DNA from: Apostichopus japonicus
Lineage: Eukaryota > Echinodermata > Holothuroidea > Aspidochirotida > Stichopodidae
Direction of reading: 5' to 3'
NCBI RefSeq assembly: GCF_037975245.1
Contig: NC_092582.1
Span: 11,076,001 to 11,140,000 of the forward strand
DNA: 64,000 nt
Shown here: piece after piece, positions 52,201 through 56,600 of the stretch
Layout of the letters: every line of letters starts with the position of its first letter
How positions within the stretch are numbered: position 1 is the first letter of the stretch
Position numbers and translations under genes: made by a program
Notes under the pieces: generated by a model
Seen by the model: only the letters and a program-made list of their open reading frames with translations
The model's database searches: none
What the model was told of the DNA's origin: nothing

Positions 52201-52911
52201 GATGTCACATACCGAGATCATTATAAGATACTGTGCTTTCCTTAACTGAGCAATGAATTAGGAAGCTTTATTTGACTCCCTGAGATATGATGCATAATCT
52301 ATGGATTGACTCCAAAACGATTGAACTATTTGTTGTCATCTTCAATGACAACAAGCTTTTTGAATTTGGTCATGTATATCTGACAAAGTAGCTAAGTTCT
52401 TTATCGACAGATCTGACCAATCCTGACTAATCCAGTTAATAGCTGAACAAATAGTTTCTATTATAAATCAGTGAGATGCTATTCAGAATTTTAGGGTGGC
52501 AATACCTGAATTTGTTCCAATAAATGCATAGCCATATTTTGCAGAGATTGCAACAAGCTGAAACCTTTCCTTTGGACTCAAAGTCTCTGGTTTTTCATCA
52601 AAAATCTGAAATCGACACAACTGCTGAAAGATCAAAGTCTGGAATAGTAAAAGAAACAAATATGTTATTACTTCCTTCATCAAACAAAACAAGTACAATA
52701 TAGTCATGTATTTGTAAACAGTTATTTTAAAATGAGAACATATCTGCCTTCTATGCAATAACTATTGCCTCTACCAGATATTGAGGACACAAACTGAGTT
52801 CCTGGGTGGATCAAGGAGAAAATATAAGTCTTAGTGACGGGAATGGTCCAAATATGTGCTCCAAGATACCTGTTTGCTTATTTCAGTCGTTCCCCCTGGG
52901 TACCCGTTCAT
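16227..52911 (-). CDS. NUP214: Nup214 (nuclear pore complex protein, CAN), 33-exon model
   Basis: This is the cytoplasmic-face FG nucleoporin. In the family the propeller binds the mRNA-export helicase DDX19/Dbp5, the coiled coil binds Nup88 and Nup62, and the FG repeats bind CRM1. The model runs from an ATG at 52,911 to a TAA at 16,227 and gives about 2,071 residues (human about 2,090). Order: propeller about residues 15-423, FG linker 424-699, coiled coil 700-1018, Ser/Thr/Pro region to 1345, then C-terminal FG repeats. Residues shared with animal Nup214 include WSPKGKQ, INFEDICYGS, FPMGFAVDF, SSEGLLCPF, FGLGGKP and ASQNTPSFG. Every intron is bounded by GT and AG on the minus strand and all phases agree, which is strong evidence that no exon is misplaced. 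The first exon is the least certain at the 5' end, and a final small exon may be missing at the 3' end. Introns without a separate entry hold nothing I recognise. Confidence 0.93.
16231..16282 (-). CDS. NUP214: Nup214 exon 33 (last identified)
   Basis: Encodes GFSSTQGSGFGNNNSNAS, resembling the human C-terminal GFGSGTGGFSFGSNNSS. The acceptor is GCGATAG. The exon can end at a perfect GTAAGT donor, or read one base further into TCG TAA, which is a stop. Human Nup214 has about nine more residues ending GFGGWRS. I did not find an equivalent downstream. Confidence 0.8.
16292..18819. repeat. 170-bp satellite, 15 tandem copies
   Basis: The landmark ATTGGTCGACAG recurs at 16,404, 16,574, 16,744, 16,914, 17,084, 17,254, 17,424, 17,593, 17,762, 17,931, 18,101, 18,271, 18,441, 18,611 and 18,781, so the period is 169-170 bp. 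Copies are almost identical, with a few point variants (GAGCAAATT/GAACAAATT, TTTCGGCTG/TTTCAGCTG). The array lies in the last intron of Nup214 and reaches to within about 10 bases of its acceptor. An 86-residue frame beginning at 18,695 is repeat-derived. Confidence 0.97.
19017..19182. repeat. long inverted repeat (hairpin, MITE-like)
   Basis: The left arm starts CTAATACCTCTCTAAACTGT at 19,017. The right arm ends with its reverse complement at 19,182. Arms of about 65 bases are nearly perfectly paired (small mismatches and one extra AGG), around a loop of about 35 bases. No protein is encoded, so a small non-autonomous DNA element is likely. Confidence 0.8.
19722..19797. repeat. 30-bp tandem repeat, about 2.5 copies
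   Basis: Repeated CCCCGGACACAACGTACC units in the intron between exons 33 and 32. Confidence 0.8.
20112..20251 (-). CDS. NUP214: Nup214 exon 32
   Basis: Residues about 2007-2053. Encodes FASQNTPSFGG followed by a Gly-rich FG stretch (FGTGGGGGGFGAA). It matches the human segment LASQNAPTFGSL. Acceptor TTCTTACAG, donor GTAAGA. Confidence 0.93.
20855..21125. mobile_element. MITE-like element with CAGGGGCGTAGCC end
   Basis: It starts CAGGGGCGTAGCCAGG and ends with a roughly inverted copy (GGTTCCGCCGCCCTTG), with a GC-rich 'GGGGGGGCACGTGCCCCC' near the right end. The termini look like those of hAT-type MITEs, but I see no clear 8-bp target duplication, so the boundaries are approximate. It lies in the intron between exons 32 and 31. 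Confidence 0.45.
21996..22206 (-). CDS. NUP214: Nup214 exon 31
   Basis: Residues about 1937-2006. FG repeats in PxFGGxPxFGG style (SSAFGGGPSFGGAPAFGGK), like the human GAAPVFGSPPTFGG region. It ends in phase 2, unlike the preceding FG exons. The donor is GTGAGT. Confidence 0.93.
22207..22745. other. intron with TATATAGCGC dispersed-repeat fragment
   Basis: The segment near 22,341-22,400 shares the 'TTTATATAGCGCT' start with the repeat at 37,105-37,400. Nothing else is recognised. Confidence 0.4.
22746..22838 (-). CDS. NUP214: Nup214 exon 30
   Basis: Residues about 1906-1936, GGGGFGGSGSFSTNAGG and a GGFGSAS motif. A phase 1-1 exon with acceptor TCGTATAG and donor GTAGGA. Confidence 0.88.
22839..25425. 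other. intron, mostly unannotated
   Basis: Contains G-rich runs near 23,166 and 23,850-23,893 and a SINE-like segment (separate entry). I recognise no exon here. Confidence 0.5.
24060..24290 (+). repeat. candidate tRNA-derived SINE
   Basis: A-box-like TGATGTGGTTTAGCAA is followed by B-box-like GGTTTCGATGCC, then a body and a short 'ATTATTATTGATT' tail. The B box carries one extra T, so the identification is tentative. Confidence 0.35.
25426..25482 (-). CDS. NUP214: Nup214 exon 29
   Basis: A 57-base phase 1-1 exon for residues about 1887-1905, TTTLFGGQGPKAFGSPTSS. It matches human NTSNLFGNSGAKTFGGFAS. Confidence 0.92.
26339..26440 (-). CDS. NUP214: Nup214 exon 28
   Basis: Residues about 1853-1886. 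Encodes GAFGLGGKPNPEAAKINPFG, clearly homologous to human SGLGGKPSQDAANKNPFSS, one of the most recognisable stretches of the FG domain. The donor is taken as GTAAAT inside the codon after FGG. Confidence 0.94.
26441..28303. other. intron, nothing recognised
   Basis: AT-rich sequence without an exon, repeat or element that I recognise. Confidence 0.5.
28304..28459 (-). CDS. NUP214: Nup214 exon 27
   Basis: Residues about 1801-1852. FG repeats AFGQAPVSS, GLFSQPTAS, GPFGTSTPA and VSFGG. Acceptor TGTTCCAG lies about 25 bases from a very long polypyrimidine microsatellite (sense strand). Confidence 0.9.
28478..29017. repeat. polypurine microsatellite (GGA)n / (GAAGGA)n
   Basis: About 540 bp of almost pure purine on the plus strand. 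A mixed GA-rich part (28,478-28,675) is followed by (GGA)n to about 28,904 and (GAAGGA)n to about 29,014. All six frames are open for long stretches and give poly-Ser, poly-Pro, poly-Leu, poly-Arg, poly-Gly/Glu, none of which is a real gene. On the Nup214 sense strand it is a CU-only tract just upstream of exon 27. Confidence 0.97.
29567..29737 (-). CDS. NUP214: Nup214 exon 26
   Basis: Residues about 1744-1800. Repeats GGGFSFGQPTT, SFFGQPTST, SVFGGQPSP and SPFGQKSG, the FGQ type typical of vertebrate Nup214. Phase 1-1. Confidence 0.93.
30196..30698. repeat. 34-bp intronic minisatellite with AGATAAGG
   Basis: About 15 units of 'CCCTTCCAGTCTCTAGATAA' plus 'GGGGTTGATTTTTG', with minor variants, in the intron between exons 26 and 25. 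Most units keep AGATAAGG, a GATA-factor type motif. Confidence 0.95.
31096..31108. promoter_or_regulatory. consensus DR1 motif in Nup214 intron
   Basis: A perfect AGGTCAAAGGTCA. It is not inside an obvious long copy of the DR1-bearing repeat family. Binding is only a prediction from the motif. Confidence 0.3.
31189..32022 (-). CDS. NUP214: Nup214 exon 25 (large FG exon)
   Basis: The largest exon, 834 bases, residues about 1466-1743. Ser/Thr/Ala-rich with scattered FG and SFxF motifs: INFSFASS, KFGFGG, SGFSFSQK, SAFGQ, PNLFGG, SLFGNQ, AFSFSF, GFSFAPTS, GFSFASTS, SLFGGSG, PLFGSP, SLFGQP. Phase 1-1, acceptor CCTTCAG, donor GTTTGT (weaker). The codon composition is much more GC-rich than the surrounding introns. 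Confidence 0.95.
32023..32878. other. intron, C and G homopolymer runs only
   Basis: C run near 32,140 and G run near 32,253. Nothing else recognised. Confidence 0.5.
32879..33037 (-). CDS. NUP214: Nup214 exon 24
   Basis: Residues about 1413-1465. One FG (SAVFGGRKAQ) then an acidic/charged stretch (TPEAKDGTLKGLLEENPTD). Phases fit both neighbours. Acceptor CTCTCTAG. Confidence 0.88.
33560..33907. mobile_element. hAT-like MITE with 8-bp target duplication
   Basis: 348 bp. Ends are CATAGGCGTAGGAGCC and, inverted, CATAGGCGTAGGAGGC (15 of 16 match). Perfect 8-bp direct repeats CCTAATAC flank it at 33,552-33,559 and 33,908-33,915. An 8-bp target-site duplication with short terminal inverted repeats and no coding capacity is the signature of a non-autonomous hAT element. 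It ends 12 bases from exon 23. Confidence 0.88.
33920..34120 (-). CDS. NUP214: Nup214 exon 23
   Basis: Residues about 1346-1412. Ser/Thr/Pro-rich, with KFDFGTRNN and GGFFLG at the end. The donor GTCAGT is only four bases from the target duplication of the hAT-like MITE. Phase 1-1. Confidence 0.9.
34499..34577 (-). CDS. NUP214: Nup214 exon 22
   Basis: Residues about 1320-1345, DTPTVSSKPVEVPTVTSPF. Low-complexity linker, supported by exact phase match to both neighbours and good splice sites (TTTTCAG, GTACAG). Confidence 0.82.
34578..35447. other. intron, nothing recognised
   Basis: No exon, repeat or element identified. Confidence 0.5.
35448..35547 (-). CDS. NUP214: Nup214 exon 21
   Basis: Residues about 1286-1319, SVDTDTAQVVTQVLSEITA then a Pro-rich end. 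Acceptor TTGTTTTAG, donor GTAACT. Phases agree. Confidence 0.85.
35665..36220. repeat. 24-bp intronic minisatellite
   Basis: About 23 units of GACTGGCTTACTCAGTCTGT plus 'GATA' or 'GAAA', in the intron between exons 21 and 20. On the sense strand each unit reads ACTGAGTAAGCCAGTCT and so contains a GTAAGC. Point variants are spread through the array. Confidence 0.96.
36679..37063 (-). CDS. NUP214: Nup214 exon 20
   Basis: Residues about 1158-1285. Pro/Ser/Thr-rich, with TPAQLAGAAALNRLP and NVNIKNLDSLKS. The latter resembles human Nup214 'NVPQVVNVQELKN', which also follows an Ala-rich stretch. Donor GTGAGG. Confidence 0.92.
37105..37400. repeat. dispersed repeat starting TATATAGCGC
   Basis: It starts TTATATAGCGCTTTACA and contains 'CAAAGCGCTTTGCAGACC', 'TATTACCCCTGG' twice, and a three-fold 'GGAATCGAACCA' near the end. 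It shares its first bases with 22,341. It is probably an interspersed element in the intron between exons 20 and 19. Confidence 0.5.
37520..37777 (-). CDS. NUP214: Nup214 exon 19
   Basis: Residues about 1072-1157. Encodes FSKKLDFTDDAGPDPTRG and a Met/Pro-rich end (MPPKQGMMPPG). Phase 1-1. A linker between the coiled coil and the FG domain. Confidence 0.9.
38100..38177 (-). CDS. NUP214: Nup214 exon 18
   Basis: Residues about 1046-1071, KKQSLLRDILSRRTQTPMRS. It aligns with human KQAQLRNFLAKRKTPPVRS. Donor GTAAGT. Confidence 0.93.
38372..38451 (-). CDS. NUP214: Nup214 exon 17
   Basis: Residues about 1019-1045, SDEVEPLALKLSETKLHSS then RRERRTP. It parallels the human stretch ending in TTIESHTKSLPK, just past the coiled coil. 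Confidence 0.88.
38712..38823 (+). mobile_element. 3'-end fragment of a dispersed element, copy 2 (Penelope-like?)
   Basis: Near-identical to 15,859-15,970 and in the same orientation. In the intron between exons 17 and 16, antisense to Nup214. Confidence 0.45.
39255..39428 (-). CDS. NUP214: Nup214 exon 16 (end of coiled coil)
   Basis: Residues about 961-1018. MDTVYHTLRNHHNIMASQR then a Leu/Arg heptad stretch, IREKLVRAQKYDP. It matches human [20 protein letters not shown]. Confidence 0.95.
40131..40399 (-). CDS. NUP214: Nup214 exon 15 (coiled coil)
   Basis: Residues about 872-960. SLNEDVHSIKSKLLSSFALL, ARELDPQTASKMQEIRGMYH and VNRSLDMEWEENQ. These align with human [37 protein letters not shown] and VNDVLDLEWDQH. 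In the family this region interacts with Nup88 and Nup62. Confidence 0.97.
40776..40925 (-). CDS. NUP214: Nup214 exon 14 (coiled coil)
   Basis: Residues about 822-871, phase 0-0. MEHFGKEIDGLKSRTRDGKY, then EELRRIRKDMADLDSF. It matches human EIAHFQKELEELKARTSK and EEMKMLRTESDDLHTF. Acceptor CTTCGTTAG. Confidence 0.97.
41268..41736 (+). repeat. dispersed DR1-type repeat family, copy 3
   Basis: Three degenerate units in the intron between exons 14 and 13, antisense to Nup214. It ends, like the other copies, with CA-rich sequence and 'TGTCATCGAAACCAACAAGC'. Confidence 0.75.
41306..41318. promoter_or_regulatory. consensus DR1 motif in repeat copy 3
   Basis: TGACCTTTGACCT, identical to the motif at 14,345. 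Inferred from the motif only. Confidence 0.35.
41802..42166 (-). CDS. NUP214: Nup214 exon 13
   Basis: Residues about 700-821. Pro-rich start, then QRKSAMQAQRAAAAAAVQAQ (Ala/Gln-rich) and HLESALMSNILDE leading into the coiled coil. Acceptor CTTTCAG, donor GTAAGA. Confidence 0.93.
42485..42735. repeat. 40-bp intronic minisatellite, six copies
   Basis: GATCCGTAAGTTGCCATTGC plus 'ATTAAGGGATCATAAAATCT', repeating near 42,497, 42,537, 42,577, 42,617, 42,657 and 42,697, in the intron between exons 13 and 12. Confidence 0.95.
42846..43621 (-). CDS. NUP214: Nup214 exon 12 (N-terminal FG region)
   Basis: A 776-base exon, residues about 441-699. FSF and FG motifs in Ser/Pro/Thr-rich sequence: MPFSFKPP, SGFSFSST, KPFSFSFQP, PPFSFAK, VPFGAAS, GLFGSSS twice, TPFSFSK, PAFSFNA. 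It corresponds to the human 450-680 region (FSFGSSSLK, TFSFVPPSK). The donor GTTTGA is weak but keeps the frame. Confidence 0.95.
43711..44224. repeat. ~70-bp minisatellite carrying exon 11's donor
   Basis: About seven degenerate units. The plus-strand landmark CTACTCACC (sense GGTGAGTAG) recurs near 43,811 (mutated), 43,881, 43,950, 44,020, 44,080 (mutated), 44,150 and 44,220, usually 70 bp apart. The last one is the functional donor of exon 11. Units also contain 'GCCCTATTAACC' and 'TTCACCCCATCTACTCACC'. Confidence 0.88.
44225..44276 (-). CDS. NUP214: Nup214 exon 11
   Basis: A small exon for residues about 424-440, AVRQTAMDGQPAGIGPQG. There is no strong homology. It is supported because its phases bridge exons 10 and 12 exactly and its splice sites are good (CTCCCAG/CAG, GTGAGT). 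The acceptor is a NAGNAG type, so the exon may start at 44,276 or 44,273. Confidence 0.7.
44277..45827. other. intron containing a SINE
   Basis: Apart from the tRNA-derived element at 45,105-45,362 nothing is recognised. A missing exon cannot be excluded, but none is needed for phase. Confidence 0.5.
45105..45362 (+). repeat. tRNA-derived SINE with (ACATAC)n tail
   Basis: The head has an A box (TTAGCTCAGTGGTTAACG) and a B box (GATTCGAGTC) at tRNA spacing. A body of about 150 bases follows with 'GACTTCGGTCAGCTTGCGGC', then a tail of ACATAC repeats. The head, body, tail order is that of a SINE. Whether the body is a known conserved core domain would need comparison. Confidence 0.7.
45828..45980 (-). 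CDS. NUP214: Nup214 exon 10 (propeller end)
   Basis: Residues about 373-423. VPILLLLSSEGLLCPFHIIN, matching human [20 protein letters not shown]. The 3' splice site (TAAACAG) and the first 46 bases of the exon are also present in a 175-bp tandem copy just upstream. Confidence 0.96.
45935..46289. repeat. 175-bp tandem duplication across the exon 10 acceptor
   Basis: Unit A 45,935-46,109 and unit B 46,110-46,289, both starting GACAGCAGTAGCAGAATCGG, with about 90% or more identity. Unit A contains the real exon 10 acceptor and exon start. Unit B is a second copy lying upstream on the sense strand, with its own CAAACAG acceptor. Confidence 0.95.
46601..46794 (-). CDS. NUP214: Nup214 exon 9 (propeller)
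   Basis: Residues about 308-372. GFVIASSGNSMETGILGHK, WTLEDTARVELPLCDSDD and FPMGFAVDFSSQLPF. These match human LVLAASAASTEVSIL, WLLEDSSRAELPV and LPMGVVVDYTNQ. Confidence 0.97.
47076..47173 (-). CDS. NUP214: Nup214 exon 8 (propeller)
   Basis: Residues about 276-308. KEQPVSFINFEDICYGSGED then RYYMKFLDKW, with the Trp codon split across the intron. It matches fly SYINYYDICYS and human VNFMEPCYGSCTE. The donor is GTTTGT. Confidence 0.96.
47861..48579. repeat. 37-38-bp minisatellite made from exon 7's end plus its donor
   Basis: About 18 units. Plus-strand unit: 'GGGGCATGTACAAATATCAA' then 'GGCTAGGCTGTACTTACA'. A few units keep the exon-like CAATGGCAAGGTTAGG version (37 bp). On the sense strand each unit reads 'TGTACATGCCCCTGTAAGTA', the very end of exon 7 joined to its GTAAGT donor. 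By my count 17 of 18 units keep ACTTAC intact. The exon-side copy is the functional one. Confidence 0.96.
48546..48643 (-). CDS. NUP214: Nup214 exon 7 (propeller)
   Basis: Residues about 243-275. VDILWISTFMWVVAYIDEEE, then PNLAIVHAP. It matches human VLDVLWIGTYVFAIVYAA and fly QWLSTFQFAVI with YILNAPK. Acceptor TTTCTTTCTAG, donor GTAAGT. The last 33 bases are the seed of the minisatellite in the next intron. Confidence 0.97.
49059..49187 (-). CDS. NUP214: Nup214 exon 6 (propeller)
   Basis: Residues about 200-242. CWSPKGKQIVIGTNDGQLLQ and NMEQKKIVPKPDF. CWSPKGKQ is invariant in human and fly Nup214. Confidence 0.98.
49571..49769 (-). CDS. NUP214: Nup214 exon 5 (propeller)
   Basis: Residues about 134-199. 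DVDLIDLQWNPVTPSLFAVC then LSDGTAELWTW. It matches human [23 protein letters not shown]. Donor GTGAGT. Confidence 0.97.
49770..50857. other. intron, nothing recognised
   Basis: A short (TAA)n-like stretch at about 49,790-49,815. No exon or element recognised. Confidence 0.5.
50858..51006 (-). CDS. NUP214: Nup214 exon 4 (propeller)
   Basis: Residues about 84-133. DKPLHIAVDCQEQVISVI and ANLRVHIFDIVDVCKQ, aligned with human FPIHHLALSCDNLTLSAC and SIIAFFDVRTF. Splice sites CATCTACAG and GTCAGA. Confidence 0.93.
51636..51710 (-). CDS. NUP214: Nup214 exon 3 (propeller)
   Basis: Residues about 59-83. TIKVIKIDDLVRISDERQE, corresponding to human LQIFPTKNLLIQNKPGD. Phase and sites (TTTTCCAG, GTATGC) agree with both neighbours. 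Confidence 0.9.
51846..52065. repeat. ~38-bp intronic minisatellite, about six copies
   Basis: Degenerate units of 'TAGCCTACCATAGCATGCAT' then 'GGAACCTCTGTTCTGTGT', in the intron between exons 3 and 2. Confidence 0.85.
52506..52638 (-). CDS. NUP214: Nup214 exon 2 (propeller start)
   Basis: Residues about 15-58. TLIFQQLCRFQIFDEKPETL and FQLVAISAKYGYAFIGTNS. Aligned without gaps to human FRALKKVRIFDSPEELPKE and LLAVSNKYGLVFAGGAS. Acceptor TATTCCAG at 52,639. A second in-frame acceptor (CTTTCAG) would start it at 52,623. Confidence 0.94.
52870..52911 (-). CDS. NUP214: Nup214 exon 1 (proposed start)
   Basis: ATG at 52,911 gives MNGYPGGTTEISKQ and then a CAG|GTATCT donor in phase 0, exactly what exon 2 needs. 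Its 14 residues compare with 15 before the first conserved block in human. An in-frame TAA lies four codons upstream of the ATG. There is no homology in so short a peptide, so this rests on position, phase and length. Confidence 0.62.
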
Positions 52912-53640
52912 TACGCATTCAACTTAAAACCTAACTCGGCCTACACTATAGGGCCCATACATAAGCCAATACTACTACATATATGCTATACAGGCATTCA
53001 GTCCTGGTAAGACTGTAAAGAACCATTATATTTACCTGTGAACTGATTTATAGGGCAATGCTGCATATTGATATTTACTACTCAATATAATAACTTACTA
53101 AATAAAATTAGCACATGCAATGTTTTTCCCAATCTATGTAGTCTATTGGTAATCTATGAAAAAGATTCGCAACTTGCAAAAATGCAAGGGTGCAACTTGC
53201 AAGGGATACGGCCTTTCAAGCCTAATAGTGCAATGCCTATTGAACAAAGTACTAATGATAATGTGGTTTGCATGATTGAAGATTTTACTGAAAATTTGCA
53301 TTCGTTGGGTTATATTTGCATAAAATTGCTGAAAATAAACAATGGGAAGTACATTTTACAGACCATAACTTTCTTACAAGAATTGTGTCAAGACTTCCAT
53401 ACGTACATTTACTTGTCGTTCACTAGGACCAATTCCTGCTTCATCTGTCATTTTGCATTATGTTGTGGTAGAAACTATCAAAGAAAAGAAAGAAAGATTT
53501 TTATACAAATTATTGTCCAGAACTTGATATAAACTGAAACATCAAGTTCAATACCTAGCCAAGGTGAATGTAGGTCCTGATGCCTCTGTCCACACTATAA
53601 GGCAATTTAGTGGATAGGCTATGGTGCACCACTAATACTA
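52912..53640. promoter_or_regulatory. upstream region of Nup214 (5' UTR/promoter not resolved)
   Basis: About 730 bases between the proposed start codon and the transposon-like element. I see no clear TATA box. A 5' UTR intron is possible, because sense CTATAAATCAGTTCACAG|GTAAAT near 53,037 is donor-like. An out-of-frame ATG lies 7 bases upstream of the proposed start. Confidence 0.3.
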
Positions 53641-56600
53641 CAGTACTGTGATCGCTTAACTATCGTACAAAAATTTTCAACGATCGTAGAATTTCGAATA
53701 ATATCGCGTAATATCGAACAAGTTCGCACAAGTTCGTACACGAAGTTTTCAACGAAATTTCGCACAATTCTACGCATGTAAAAATCGTTCATTTGACCAC
53801 AGGAATGTGTGCTTAATGAAGCAGAGAATTAACTATGAACGGGCGAGGTGAAAGATTAGAATTTTCGGAGCCGTTCCAATAAAGATGTCGAAAAAGAATC
53901 AATGAAATGAAAAGCATAGGCGCTCACTGGTCGAGGGCTAGTGGTTTTCCGCGTTCGCGGAATATCGCGGTAAAATGCGGAATTCATGAAATCTTGAAAA
54001 GCGAAAAACACGGAATTTGTTTTTCCCACCGATGCTTCTTTTAAAATGTATTTTCATGTGCGAATCAATTCACTTCAATAACGGGCACGGAAGTAATTTA
54101 CGGGTAAAAAGAAAAAGTTTTTTTCTGTAAAATTTTGAACGAGATCAACATGTATTTTGCTTGGTCTATAACAACTGTCGCTACAGTGCTTAGGTTCAAA
54201 CATTTGACAGTTTAATTTCGCCAATAGCCTAGCCCTTTGTTGGATTTGTATTTCAAGCACAAGAAATCGTGTTTCAAATGGATTTTGAAGCACAACGATT
54301 ATTAAAATGCTTACCGTAAAATGCAGATGATGTTCAAAACAACACATTTCGTATATATTCCAATAAAGATCCGTGACGGAGGATAAACGGAAGTGCGTAC
54401 GAACTACGATGTTGGTAAAACTGGGAATTTTAGACAAATTTTATTCTCACTCGGTAAGCCTTACTGATGAAAATTAGAAACTACATGTACATTAAAGTTT
54501 TAGATGTTGAAAATACCATCTTTTATATTTAGGAGGATACAAAAGATTTAGAACACCCAAACAATCCCCCTTCCCGACCACCTCAGAAAAAAAGAAAGAA
54601 ACGTCTTGAAATGTACCATAGGCTCACAGTGCATTGACACAAAAGTTATTTCATAGCAGATAGCTCGACATACAGTAGATTGTTTACATGTGTCGCCAGA
54701 CAGTGCAGTACCGCTCGAGACATCATTTGCATATTACACCAAAAGGCGGAATTTCTTTGCCTTGTATCAGATGTAGCTGGCTAGCAACAGGTGCACAGAA
54801 TAAAATACCCTGGACGGACGGTCGACATGCAATGTTTGTTGGGAGTGATTGACAGTTGCTTTGTTACAGAAAGACGCAGCCTTTTGTTTAGTTGAAACAT
54901 TGCATTTTTTTAGTCTAAACCATATGGAGTTATTTTCTACCGGGGCTTTCCTGATACGGCCAACGTTTACCACCTTTGAAAAAGTCAATGCACTGGGCAG
55001 GGAAATCATTGTTCGTACCTGAGGCGCAATATTTTGAGTGGGGATTAAGTAAAAAAAAATGTTTCATAGTTTCCAAAATGAAAATAAATCAAATGGAAAA
55101 CCTAAATATAATCATATCAATTATATCTAGCAGATATGCCGACTTTGTGTGCGTACAATGTTCCAACAACTCTGGAAAACAATTTGTTCCCACACTTCAC
55201 CCAAAAGAAATATTTGACCCCTAAAACAAAATGGTTGGGCTGGGATCGATGTCCGCACCTGTTTTAAACTGTACCATTGGACTAGACATAGATGTAAAAA
55301 AAATTCTTGGCAAGTTGCCAACAAGAAATTCCACTGCAATGTATTTTGCTAGTATTGCATAGTGTGTAGGCTAAACGCTTTTCTCTCCCATACACACATA
55401 TGTCTCAGTACACTGGAGAGTTTTCGACATATTATTTTCGTCGCACCAAATGCCAAGCAATGCGAATACTTCATCTTCCGACCACATACTCTACTCTGTC
55501 TACTTCTGCGACATATTGTACAGGAAAATATCGATAATACTAATAATAATGATGGCCTTTCCGGTTATCTGGACGTCTTCAAGAAAGCAACTCAAACTTT
55601 ATACTGTATGTATGCGGATATACACAGGCAGCTATACACTGTGTACTACTCAGCAATGCCTTACGTAATTCCTTCATTCTCGCTGCATCCGTCCATTGTA
55701 CACATGCACAACCAGTATGAAAATATACACAGTTTATGTCGATACAGAAATAAGCAAGCGGCGGAAACCACAACTGATAAAATCCATCGTATCTTTTACA
55801 CCCCAAGGCAATAGTTTATTTACATTGGTCAACGTTTACCCGGGCTTAGCTGTCCTAACCCCACCTCTCATTAGGGGCTTGATCAATCTTGGGCTTGGAA
55901 TTCCACTATCCTTATTCCATCTTCAGACCGATATTTCCTCATACGTTACCGATATTTACCAACTACCAGTCGCCTCAACAGGGTGACCATCACCTCCCTT
56001 CACCCGTCCCCAAAATTAAAAAGACTTTGCGACTAAAACTACCTACTATGCCGATAAGTATAGTGAACAGCGCTAGCCCTGTACACATTACAGCACGTGT
56101 CTTCCTTGCATGGATCTTGCTATGACTAGCTTATATATATTACTGACGTCCAGAATGTTTGTTTTCCCCACTGATCTGTACAGATCAGTGGTTTTCCCCA
56201 GAATGCCTACGGAGGTAGGCCTACCTGAGGAAAAACGAGGAACGCGCGTACTTATTGCCCAATCACTGCAGCAGGATGAGCTAACAGGTGTTTATAGGGA
56301 CCCTGGGAGTCTTTGGGCTATTGATTACCTAAATAGTAAAAAACTTCTTGTTCACGAAATGGACCACGTACGACGTTATTAAATTACGGCACTGTAAAAC
56401 GGGATGGCACGGGGAACGGGCCCTCACCCACACAAGAATTGTTGTGCCACCCCCCTTCCCCCCCCCCCCAAAAATGACGAACATATTCGGAGACAGTCTG
56501 AATGTTTCTCCACTCAGACAATACCGTAACTCATTCGATATCGAGATTACGACGAATGATTACAGGGTAGGCTATATGATCAGAAAGCCTACATCGAAAG

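Noticed and set aside
55362-55814. 150-residue frame inside the TA-flanked element as a transposase
   Set aside because: No DDE/DDD spacing, helix-turn-helix or other transposase feature is visible, and composition resembles random AT-rich sequence.
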